From: Desulfomarina profundi
Lineage (GTDB): Bacteria; Desulfobacterota; Desulfobulbia; Desulfobulbales; Desulfocapsaceae
Assembly: GCF_019703855.1 (NCBI RefSeq)
Contig: NZ_AP024086.1
Location: 2,562,501-2,626,500 of the forward strand
Reading direction: 5' to 3'
DNA: 64,000 bases
The stretch's first letter is position 1. Each line of letters opens with the position of its first letter. The position numbers were made by a program, and so were the translations under genes. This document shows positions 16,855 through 24,125 of the stretch, piece after piece. The notes below the pieces were generated by a model, which was not told the DNA's origin, did no database searches, and saw only the letters and a program-made list of their open reading frames with translations.

Positions 16855-17910
16855 ATGAGTACCCCAGAAGAGATCTGCCCAACCAACTATAAAAAAATGT
16901 CCCCATTGCTGGAAAATATTCTCATATCGGGAAACAACTGCAGCCGGATCTCACCGGTCGGAAAAAAAATTACTTTTTCTCCCCTGCCGACATTTATAGT
17001 GTTCTTCTGCTTCTCAGCACTCTCTTTTCTCTTTCCTCTCCAGGCCTGTGCAGATGAGATACTCATACTCATGAGCGGTTCACATCCAGCCTATATTGAA
17101 GCCACGAGAGGCATCATGTCCGCTCTCAATACAGAAAAAGGTACAGGCGGCCCGAAAACTGTTCTGCAACACAATATTACAGAATTGGTCCTTCAGAACA
17201 GTGGAGACAACAACTACTGGAGACAGACAATTATTAATTATCGCCCGACCATGATTATAGCCGTTGGCAAGAGAGCCTTGAAAATTGCCACGGAACTGAA
17301 GGATATTCCAATTGTCCATGTCATGGTACCCGGAAGCACCCGACTCCACAACACAAGTGACACAATCAGCGGTGTTTCACTTGAAGTACCACCGCTGACC
17401 AGTCTGCAGAAATTACATAAAACTTTTCCTCATATCAAAAAAATCCTGGTTCCCTACAGCCCTGGATACAGCAATGAATTTATCACAAAAGCGAAAGAGG
17501 CCGCCAAACTTCTCCATATCACATTGACAACAGTTCCAATTGATTCTTCCCGGGAAGTCCTGACATTCCTCTCTTCCTGGAAAAAGAAAACAGATGCCAT
17601 ATGGATGATTCCCGACCCGACCATCCTGACACGGCAGACCGTTCCCGCCTTTCTCCAGTTCTCTATCAGTAACCGAGCCATCCTGCTTACCTTTGCCGAA
17701 AAATATATGAAAACCGGTGCTGGATTTGCAGTTTCTGCTGATATTTTTGACATGGGCAGGGAAGCGGGAACCATGGCCCTTGATATTCTCCGTAAGAATG
17801 GGCAAACTGACTATTCCCTGCAGGCTCCTCGCTCCATTCGTACCTATTACAATAGAGAATTGCTGAAAAAACTGGCAACTCTCTCAATAAAAACCGACAA
17901 TTTATTTTGA
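16855..17910 (+). CDS. ABC-type (TrpX-like) substrate-binding protein coupled to a sensor kinase
   Basis: 351 residues of the ABC_sub_bind family (periplasmic binding proteins related to TrpX/ABC sugar-type folds). A signal segment (FIVFFCFSALSFLFPLQACADE) precedes the mature domain, which shows IAVGKRALKIA, VMVPGS, HIKKILVPYSPGYSNEF and a closing YYNRELLKKL. The N-terminal extension of about 45 residues before the signal suggests a later start, for example ATG at 16897; neither site has a strong ribosome site. No transporter permease or ATPase is adjacent; instead its stop overlaps the start of a histidine kinase, so it probably presents a ligand to that sensor rather than feeding a transporter. 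Confidence 0.8.
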   Translation: MSTPEEICPTNYKKMSPLLENILISGNNCSRISPVGKKITFSPLPTFIVFFCFSALSFLFPLQACADEILILMSGSHPAYIEATRGIMSALNTEKGTGGPKTVLQHNITELVLQNSGDNNYWRQTIINYRPTMIIAVGKRALKIATELKDIPIVHVMVPGSTRLHNTSDTISGVSLEVPPLTSLQKLHKTFPHIKKILVPYSPGYSNEFITKAKEAAKLLHITLTTVPIDSSREVLTFLSSWKKKTDAIWMIPDPTILTRQTVPAFLQFSISNRAILLTFAEKYMKTGAGFAVSADIFDMGREAGTMALDILRKNGQTDYSLQAPRSIRTYYNRELLKKLATLSIKTDNLF

Positions 17911-19529
17911 CACCCGGAAAAATCAAAAAAAAGCTTGAAACGAGCTTTGCAGCCAGGGTGTTTGTGCTTCTTTCCACCGGCATGATTATTGCTGTTATCG
18001 GTCTCAACTTTTTTCTTTACAAACTCCAGGAAACCAGGCTCGAAAAACAGATCAAGGTGCAGGGCAAAAGCCTGACCAGGCTCCTGGCACATAATGCGGA
18101 ACTGGGTGTCTTCTCCGGAAGTGTTAAAATGTTGAAAGCTCCGGTTGAAGCTCTTCTCAGAGAACCGGAAGTAGAGGAAATACGTATTTATGACGAACAG
18201 TTTTCTCCTCTTTTAATCCGGCCGGACACCCTGCATAACCAGCATTCACCATGCGGAGTAAACACCACCAACAGCATACCAGCACCCGATAAGGATATCG
18301 TGATTGAAGGGAAAAACTGCTTTTCTTTCATTTCACCCATAACCATTGATATCAGTATAAATCCTGAGGAAGAACTATATTTTGAACCCAACGCAAAGTC
18401 GACCAACAAGCTTATCGGATATGTCAGCCTGGCACTTTCCAACAGACAGTTCCTCAGCGCCAAACGTGAACTTGTGTTGCAAAGTATCGTTCTTGTAGTC
18501 TGTTTTATCCTGATTACAGTACCGATTCTCTATATTGTCATCAAGGAAACCACTCTTCCCCTTCGCCGTCTCCTTGGCAGAATCAGAGAAACCATTCCCG
18601 GTGGTTCGGAAATAAGAAACGATATGGAACTGCTGGATTCAACTTTTGATACACTCGTTGCCGAAGTTGAAGAGGCCTTCGGTACCATCAACCAGCTCCG
18701 CGAACACCTGGAACAGAAAGTAAAAGAGAGAACCATCGAACTGGAACAGTCCAACAGGGAGTTGCAGCAGTCAATTACCGAATTGCAGCGGACTCAGATG
18801 CAGCTGGTACAGTCGGAGAAAATGGCCAACCTCGGTCTGCTGACTGCCGGGCTGGGCCATGAAATCAATAACGCACTCAACTATATCAGCGGCGCCGTTG
18901 TCCCGCTGCGCGAACTTTGCCTTGATATTTCACGAAAAGCTGAAAATGGAGAAACCGTTTCAACAAAAGAGAAAAAACAGCTGGAAACCCTGCTGAGGTA
19001 TACGGAGACCGGCGTCAAAAGGATATCATCATTTATCCAGGATCTCATGAGTTTTGCCAGGCCGGATGAGACGGAGTACAAGCTCATCGATATAAACAGA
19101 GAGCTGGATACGGCAACCAGATTGCTGTCCCTGAAAAGAGACGGTAATATCATCATCAAGACGAATTTCGGACCCCTGGAAAAGTTTCCAGCTCTCGACA
19201 ACCAGCTGGGTCAGGTCTTTCTCAATATACTCTTGAACGCCAAACAGGCGATAAAAGACGAAGGAACAATAACAATCACCACAAAATCATCAGAAAAAGA
19301 TATTACAATAATCATTTCGGACGATGGGTGTGGTATTGAAAAAAAGATTCTACCCTCTATTTTCGATCCTTTTTTTACAACCAAGGAACCTGGAAAAGGC
19401 ACAGGACTGGGACTGGGAATCTGCCAGACAATTATCAAAAAACATGGAGGAGAAATTACCGTTAAAAGTGAAACCGGCAAAGGTACCACTTTTACAATAA
19501 GGCTCCCGTTTTCAAAAATGCACCACTGA
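17907..19529 (+). CDS. Membrane sensor histidine kinase
   Basis: 540 residues starting at TTG, whose last two bases form part of the preceding stop (TTGA overlap). Layout: membrane helix at about 17-38, periplasmic domain to about 190, second helix (SIVLVVCFILITVPILYIVI), HAMP-like linker, coiled coil (EQKVKERTIELEQSNREL), then HisKA with GLGHEINNALNYISG carrying the phospho-His, N-box VFLNILLNAKQAI, and ATP-lid motifs DDGCGIEKKI and GTGLGLGICQTI. The class with GHEINN often controls sigma54 activators. No response regulator is adjacent, so its partner is elsewhere; the coupled binding protein is the probable signal receptor. Confidence 0.9.
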   Translation: MTPGKIKKKLETSFAARVFVLLSTGMIIAVIGLNFFLYKLQETRLEKQIKVQGKSLTRLLAHNAELGVFSGSVKMLKAPVEALLREPEVEEIRIYDEQFSPLLIRPDTLHNQHSPCGVNTTNSIPAPDKDIVIEGKNCFSFISPITIDISINPEEELYFEPNAKSTNKLIGYVSLALSNRQFLSAKRELVLQSIVLVVCFILITVPILYIVIKETTLPLRRLLGRIRETIPGGSEIRNDMELLDSTFDTLVAEVEEAFGTINQLREHLEQKVKERTIELEQSNRELQQSITELQRTQMQLVQSEKMANLGLLTAGLGHEINNALNYISGAVVPLRELCLDISRKAENGETVSTKEKKQLETLLRYTETGVKRISSFIQDLMSFARPDETEYKLIDINRELDTATRLLSLKRDGNIIIKTNFGPLEKFPALDNQLGQVFLNILLNAKQAIKDEGTITITTKSSEKDITIIISDDGCGIEKKILPSIFDPFFTTKEPGKGTGLGLGICQTIIKKHGGEITVKSETGKGTTFTIRLPFSKMHH

Positions 19530-19617
19530 GAGCCTTACCTTCTCATGACTGTAACGTATTGATTTACAATGGCCGGTGAATAATACTACGGAACACAATC
19601 AACACTTTTGGGAGACG

Positions 19618-20184
19618 TTAAAAACAACCTGTTTCTTCAGAAAATCCCGTCAAATCAATATTACTCGACCATTTTCCCAAATAAACGTCGTCAAAACCAT
19701 ATATTTTTTTATTTATCTGTCTCACCTTGCGAATTTCACCATCTTTTCTCCTGATACGAAAGAATACTTCCCAAGAGGGTATATTTCTGGGATCCTGCAG
19801 AGCTCTTCTTAATTCTTTTACGACCTCAACAAGATCTTCTTCTATTATAATAGTTAACAGGCGCCGTTCATTTTCATAAAAATACTCAGGTTTATATCCT
19901 GTCAATCTCTCACAAGAAGGAGACATGAAAATCAATTCTCCAGCAGGTGTGGTCCAATATTCACAAGTATACATATTTTGACTGACAATCCGACCGAACT
20001 CTTCACTGGCATGAATTTGTTCATCTTTTCCTTGAAGCAGTTTTTCAAACCTCTTTATTTTTGTTCTCAATTTTTCATTTTCTGCTTCCAGTTCTGTTAC
20101 TCGCTTGACTGTGTCGATGTTATCCAAACTGCCATCAGACAAACGAGAATCACCTTCTGAAAAGGTATTCTTTTGAGGTATCAT
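19618..20184 (-). CDS. Stand-alone PAS-domain protein
   Basis: 188 residues. Residues 25-60 form a coiled coil (RVTELEAENEKLRTKIKRFEKLL), and 65-180 a PAS domain (YWTTPAGELIFMSPSCERLTGYKPEYF, then FRIRRKDGEIRKVRQINKKIYG). No kinase, cyclase or DNA-binding domain follows, so it may be a sensory adaptor. It is transcribed opposite to the kinase at 17907-19529. Base use is more AT-rich than in the lipid operon, as for the genes that follow. Confidence 0.75.
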   Translation of the reverse strand: MIPQKNTFSEGDSRLSDGSLDNIDTVKRVTELEAENEKLRTKIKRFEKLLQGKDEQIHASEEFGRIVSQNMYTCEYWTTPAGELIFMSPSCERLTGYKPEYFYENERRLLTIIIEEDLVEVVKELRRALQDPRNIPSWEVFFRIRRKDGEIRKVRQINKKIYGFDDVYLGKWSSNIDLTGFSEETGCF

Positions 20185-20285
20185 AGAGTTTACTATTATA
20201 AGTTACAATCAGGGAATATTGTCATTGAACCGGTGAGCAGGTATCTCCAACTAGAAACCTCCATCACCGCAACACCTTAAAGATG

Positions 20286-20744
20286 TCAGGCAGCTGTTCC
20301 GGTAAAACTCAAAGCAAACTGCTTTATTCTGTCAACATGTGGTGTACTGATCTTCTCGCTTTGCTTGAGCACTATTTTTTCCAAAAATGCTATAGTCGCC
20401 AGATAATCTTCTACAGGGTCTCCAGTTGCTTTAATCATCCAATTATCTTCAAATTGAACATTTCCTGAATAATTATCATCCGTATCCATTTCCTCGCATG
20501 AATTTCCCTGTTCAAGATAGCAGGCCTGTTCACGTTTCATCGGCCCCCTCCCATCAAAAAGCCAATCAAGGGAATAATCAGTTTTCTCAGCTATTTTAAA
20601 AAACCACTCTTTAGGAATTTTATCGTTTCGAATTGCCGAGTATACGGCTTGACGATTAATTTTCAGGTAATCTGCCAACCCAGAATGTGATTGTGTTTGA
20701 GTAGCCTTGTAGAACCTTTCCAGAATTTCAGTAGTTTGACTCAT
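20286..20744 (-). CDS. CI-repressor-like helix-turn-helix regulator
   Basis: 152 residues. Residues 1-65 match the phage CI repressor DNA-binding domain: GLADYLKINRQAVYSAIRNDKIPKEWFFKIAEKTDYSLDWLFDG. The C-terminal part lacks the LexA-type Ser-Lys protease and is acidic, then helical (DYLATIAFLEKIVLKQSEK), perhaps for dimerisation. It is divergent from the sigma54 activator gene 226 bases away and may control it. No phage structural genes are near, so this is a domesticated or accessory regulator rather than an active prophage. Confidence 0.8.
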   Translation of the reverse strand: MSQTTEILERFYKATQTQSHSGLADYLKINRQAVYSAIRNDKIPKEWFFKIAEKTDYSLDWLFDGRGPMKREQACYLEQGNSCEEMDTDDNYSGNVQFEDNWMIKATGDPVEDYLATIAFLEKIVLKQSEKISTPHVDRIKQFALSFTGTAA

Positions 20745-20969
20745 ATTCGTTCATTAAATTATTTATACCTGCATCGCCCATGACTGTAAATTAATGTTTG
20801 ACAAAACAGTATATATTTGTCACTCTTATCTTTACGGCGACAAATATAGCTCTTTTCAATCTGATTTCAGAGAACAGGTTACCTGGGCTTTCTCTGCGAA
20901 CGTTTTATTTTATACCAAATTGTCCAATATTTACAATATTTTTTTACACTATTCAACAAAGGTTAAGTC

Positions 20970-22220
20970 ATGTTTACTCATCGTTATATTGCCAATTATG
21001 ACGCTCTCGGTATTCCAGAAGATATTACCCAAACAATTACACGTAGTTTTCAAAACAATCAGCAAAAAGACAATATTCCTTCTGGAAACAATATTAATCA
21101 ATTGAATTCATATAAAATTATTGGAAATTCAACCTCTATCCGGACCGTAAACGAATCAATTTCAAAACTGGCAAAAATGGACAGAGTTTCCGTACTGATA
21201 ACTGGAGAACCCGGTACAGGAAAAGAATTGATTGCCAGAGGAATCCACAATGGCAGCAAAAGGAAAAATAAACCTTTCGTGCCAATTAATTGTGCCGAAA
21301 TAAACCCTGATCTCATTCGCGGGGAACTGTTTGGATACGTAAAAGGAATATTTACAGGTGCAGGGGAGGATACCGATGGATGTTTTTTAAAGGCAGGAGA
21401 AGGCACTCTTGTCCTTGACGAAATCGGCGATCTTCCGCTCGAAGCACAGGGCATATTGCTCAGGGTTTTACAGGAAAGGCAAATCCGCAGGATCGGGGAT
21501 GCAAAAGAAACCCCTGTGAAATGCAGATTTATTTTTATAACCAATAAAAATCTTCGTGAATTAGTCAATTCCGGACATTTCAAGGAAGACCTCTACTACA
21601 GAATAACCCAGGGTGAAATATTATTCTCTCCACCTCTCAGAGAGAGACAGGAGGATAAATTGTATATTGCTGTTTACCTTCTTATAAAAATATCAGTAGA
21701 GCTCGGGTTCACAAATGAATCGTCTGTCTATATTTCTAATTCCTTTATTCGGGTAATCAACAAATATGAATTCCCAGGAAATATAAGAGAACTTGAGGGA
21801 ATCATTACCAGAATACTCATTCGCAACCAGACAGGACCGGTGACAGATACGGATTTTTATGGAAGCCTCAATCTGGAAAGGACAGATCACAGCCCACCCT
21901 CCAAACTCAGCAAAGACGATCCGGCAATAAAAATCTGGCAGAAAAAACTGCGAGACATCAGCGGCATCCTTTCCAAAAACAAGATTTTCATTGCCGAAAG
22001 TCTGGCCTGTTTAACAAAAAAGGAATTCAGCCAGAATGAATTTATTTCTCAAATGAAACGACGTACTCGTCTGCATGACAATACCCTGAGAAGATATCTC
22101 TCAATTTTGAAAAAACATAAATTTCTTACTCACAATAACGAAAAAACAAATAAAGTCAGATACAGGATTGCAGATCAGGAAGTACCTGGACTGATGAAAA
22201 ATGGGGGTCATCTACTTTGA
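20970..22220 (+). CDS. Sigma54-interacting AAA+ transcriptional activator with GIFTGA loop and non-Fis C-terminus
   Basis: 416 residues. The AAA+ domain spans about 48-285: Walker A GEPGTGKELIARGIH, sigma54-contact loop GYVKGIFTGAGED, Walker B TLVLDEIGDLP, sensor I ITNKNL, and arginine-finger region FKEDLYYRI. The contact loop has Ile where GAFTGA has Ala. There is no receiver domain, and the C-terminus is not a Fis helix-turn-helix but a winged-helix-like stretch (RTRLHDNTLRRYLSILKKHKFLTH). Such a protein may bind DNA differently or act through a partner such as the CI-like repressor next to it. The Walker A Pro replacing Ser is tolerated. Other ATG codons exist, but 20970 lies close before the AAA+ core. 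Confidence 0.87.
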   Translation: MFTHRYIANYDALGIPEDITQTITRSFQNNQQKDNIPSGNNINQLNSYKIIGNSTSIRTVNESISKLAKMDRVSVLITGEPGTGKELIARGIHNGSKRKNKPFVPINCAEINPDLIRGELFGYVKGIFTGAGEDTDGCFLKAGEGTLVLDEIGDLPLEAQGILLRVLQERQIRRIGDAKETPVKCRFIFITNKNLRELVNSGHFKEDLYYRITQGEILFSPPLRERQEDKLYIAVYLLIKISVELGFTNESSVYISNSFIRVINKYEFPGNIRELEGIITRILIRNQTGPVTDTDFYGSLNLERTDHSPPSKLSKDDPAIKIWQKKLRDISGILSKNKIFIAESLACLTKKEFSQNEFISQMKRRTRLHDNTLRRYLSILKKHKFLTHNNEKTNKVRYRIADQEVPGLMKNGGHLL

Positions 22221-22353
22221 ATCGAGAAATAAGATATTGTTTACTGAAGACATATATTAAATATACTGAAGATAAATCTTAAAGACCGCAAAGATATGGA
22301 GAACAATATCCGTTGATGGACAAACTACAGAAGGCATGGATTCCGGCCTGATC

Positions 22354-23640
22354 TCAGATGATCACTGATCCCCCGGCCTTTTTTATTTCCTCCTCAATAT
22401 AATTCATGGAATAAAAAAGTATCTGGCCATACCTACAGTCTACACCGTCAAAGTTCCCATGTTTGATCAGAGCCTGGTTTCGGCAACCTCCTTTACACAG
22501 AGGTAAAAGAGAACATTGTCGGCATTTTTCCGGTAATAAACGATTGCACATGACAGCCTCCCTGTAAAAATCAATTCCCGTAACAACATCACCATAAGCC
22601 ATTTCCCCGGGTTGCAGACTTGGACAAGGCAGAACAAACCCGGCAGCATCAAAAACAAACCTGTGTTTCAACTCCGCCAGACATGTATTTACAGGTGGAG
22701 CGACAGGCGGAGACAGATTTCTCTTAACTGCTTCATGCTGTAACCAAACCTGTTTTTCCGGATCATCCAATCCACCCTTGAATTCATCGCTGTGCCGTTG
22801 AGCAAGAATGGGAGTAAACTGCACATCATCAATCGAAATGTCATTGTCAATAAAATCATCCAGCATTTCCGGTGCGCGCAAATAGGAATCATCCAACCCG
22901 TCATATTGATATTCAATTCTTATGGAAATATTTCCTGATATTTCTCTCAGATTTTTGACAATCACATCATATGTTCCCTGTCCATTCCTGCCCGGCCGCA
23001 AATAATCATGTAAATCTGCAGGCCCCGCAAAACTGACACGGAGTCGATCCAATCCGACTCTCTGCAGTTTTTCAACAGAGTTACTGCTTATCAAGGTTCC
23101 GTTTGTCGTTATCTGAAAGCTATACGGAATTCCTCTTTTTTCACAAAACGTTTTTCGTTTTTCAGCAATTTCCAAAATCAGGGAATGCTTCATCCATGGC
23201 TCACCACCGGAGTAATCATCTACAACCTCAACTGGCGATGTCTCCTCAATATGTTGAAAATAAAAATCATTTATTCTGTCTGCCGTTTCTCTATCCATGG
23301 AAATGCTGCTTTTTTCAATAATACAGTAACGACACCGGTTGTTACACTCTCCTGTTACCAGCATTTTTGAGCCAACGCTTCGTCCGTCATGAATCTGTTG
23401 CTGATACCAGTGCTGATACACTTGAAACTCATCTATATTATCTTCAACCCAAATATTCATCTCTACAAGTTTCTTTAACAACTCATTTTTTTTCCCCTTA
23501 TTTGTAACCAGCTCCCTGATATCATTTTCGGGGAGCAAAACCAGAGAGCCTGTTAATGTATTATAGATTGCACGATGGGATTTTCCCTGAAAGATACAAG
23601 CTTTTTCAAGATTGAAAATTGATGATTTATATTGTACCAT
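22354..23640 (-). CDS. Radical SAM/SPASM peptide-maturase candidate
   Basis: 428 residues. An N-terminal domain of about 90 residues (FNLEKACIFQGKSHRAIYNTL, LLPENDIREL) resembles the precursor-recognition regions of RiPP radical SAM enzymes. The core motif CNNRCRYC is at 99-106, followed by DYSGGEPWMKHSL and QITTNGTLIS. The SPASM region has NTCLAELKHRFVFDAAGFVLPCPS and CRQCSLLPLCKGGCRNQ with a final Cys, enough for two auxiliary clusters. The ATG has a strong AAGGAG site just downstream of a GC hairpin, and two short ORFs lie immediately upstream on the same strand. A TonB receptor is divergent at 24126. It probably installs a thioether or C-C crosslink in a short peptide, but the substrate is not proven. 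Confidence 0.82.
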   Translation of the reverse strand: MVQYKSSIFNLEKACIFQGKSHRAIYNTLTGSLVLLPENDIRELVTNKGKKNELLKKLVEMNIWVEDNIDEFQVYQHWYQQQIHDGRSVGSKMLVTGECNNRCRYCIIEKSSISMDRETADRINDFYFQHIEETSPVEVVDDYSGGEPWMKHSLILEIAEKRKTFCEKRGIPYSFQITTNGTLISSNSVEKLQRVGLDRLRVSFAGPADLHDYLRPGRNGQGTYDVIVKNLREISGNISIRIEYQYDGLDDSYLRAPEMLDDFIDNDISIDDVQFTPILAQRHSDEFKGGLDDPEKQVWLQHEAVKRNLSPPVAPPVNTCLAELKHRFVFDAAGFVLPCPSLQPGEMAYGDVVTGIDFYREAVMCNRLLPEKCRQCSLLPLCKGGCRNQALIKHGNFDGVDCRYGQILFYSMNYIEEEIKKAGGSVII

Positions 23641-23654
23641 TACACGGCTCCTTT

Positions 23655-23682
23655 CCGGACAGATCCACCAGAACCTGTCCGG
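23655..23682 (-). promoter_or_regulatory. Perfect 8-bp GC hairpin between small ORFs and the radical SAM gene
   Basis: CCGGACAG and CTGTCCGG flank a 12-base loop and are followed closely by AAGGAG and the ATG of the radical SAM gene. There is no U-run, so it looks like an mRNA-processing or partial read-through element that lowers expression of the enzyme relative to the upstream peptides, a common arrangement in RiPP operons. Confidence 0.6.
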
Positions 23683-23691
23683 TTATTTTTT

Positions 23692-23829
23692 TTACATGCG
23701 CCCCAGGGAAACAGAAGCCTCACCGAGAATTAATCCACGTAAAGGCAACTTCCGGGCACGTGCTGTTTCCAGATCAAAACGCACTTGCAGGACCAAATCT
23801 GCAGCAAAACAGTTGCGTTTTATTGACAT
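23692..23829 (-). CDS. Candidate 45-residue precursor peptide (overlapping alternative)
   Basis: A 45-codon ORF starting MSIKRNCFAADLVLQ and ending GEASVSLGRM, with AAAAGG five bases before its ATG. Charged middle (VRFDLETARARKLPLRG) and a Gly/Ser-containing tail would suit a leader plus small core, but it has only one Cys. It ends just before the GC hairpin. It overlaps the 26-residue ORF in another frame, so at most one is likely to be the main product. No family recognised. Confidence 0.35.
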   Translation of the reverse strand: MSIKRNCFAADLVLQVRFDLETARARKLPLRGLILGEASVSLGRM

Positions 23830-23854
23830 AACAACCTTTTTTAAGAATAACCAT
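23774..23854 (-). CDS. Candidate 26-residue Cys-rich peptide upstream of the radical SAM gene
   Basis: A 26-codon ORF starting MVILKKGCYV, with a consensus AAGGAG six bases before the ATG, the best ribosome site in this stretch. It contains three Cys, two adjacent (LFCCRFGP), spaced so that thioether formation by a SPASM enzyme is conceivable. It is too short to be recognised by similarity and overlaps the 45-codon ORF. The good site and position make it a credible precursor, but comparison with relatives is needed to choose. Confidence 0.4.
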   Translation of the reverse strand: MVILKKGCYVNKTQLFCCRFGPASAF

Positions 23855-24125
23855 TTTACTCTCCTTATTGTTTATGATTCAGGTTGAGCATGCTCTTGAC
23901 AAACGTATACTTGCACTATCCATACCAAGAGCTCTTCTTTTGGTATATTTATATTTTACAAAACATAAACAGCTATAATAAATGGAACTATTCTTTTCAT
24001 TTTTGCCCCCTTTTTCTTATTGCACTTTCTGAAGTTATGACTTTATGTAAAATACAGGCAAACAAGTTGTAACTTAAACAGCAAAAGTTGCTTCTTTATA
24101 GAAATTTTTATTTACAAAATCGACT
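23855..24125. promoter_or_regulatory. AT-rich divergent intergenic region
   Basis: About 270 AT-rich bases between the minus-strand peptide/radical SAM genes and the plus-strand TonB receptor gene. Promoters for both directions are expected here. I see no riboswitch fold, no clear inverted operator and no credible coding frame. Confidence 0.3.

Noticed and set aside
16608-16892. Plus-strand frame in the divergent region
   Set aside because: No ribosome site, no recognisable domain, and it overlaps the palindrome and the binding-protein start in another frame.
20286-22220. Prophage remnant
   Set aside because: Only a CI-like repressor is present; no integrase, structural, lysis or attachment sequences are seen.
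23655-23682. Intrinsic terminator between small ORFs and the radical SAM gene
   Set aside because: The stem is perfect but lacks a U-run and is followed at once by a ribosome site and ATG; kept only as a regulatory hairpin.
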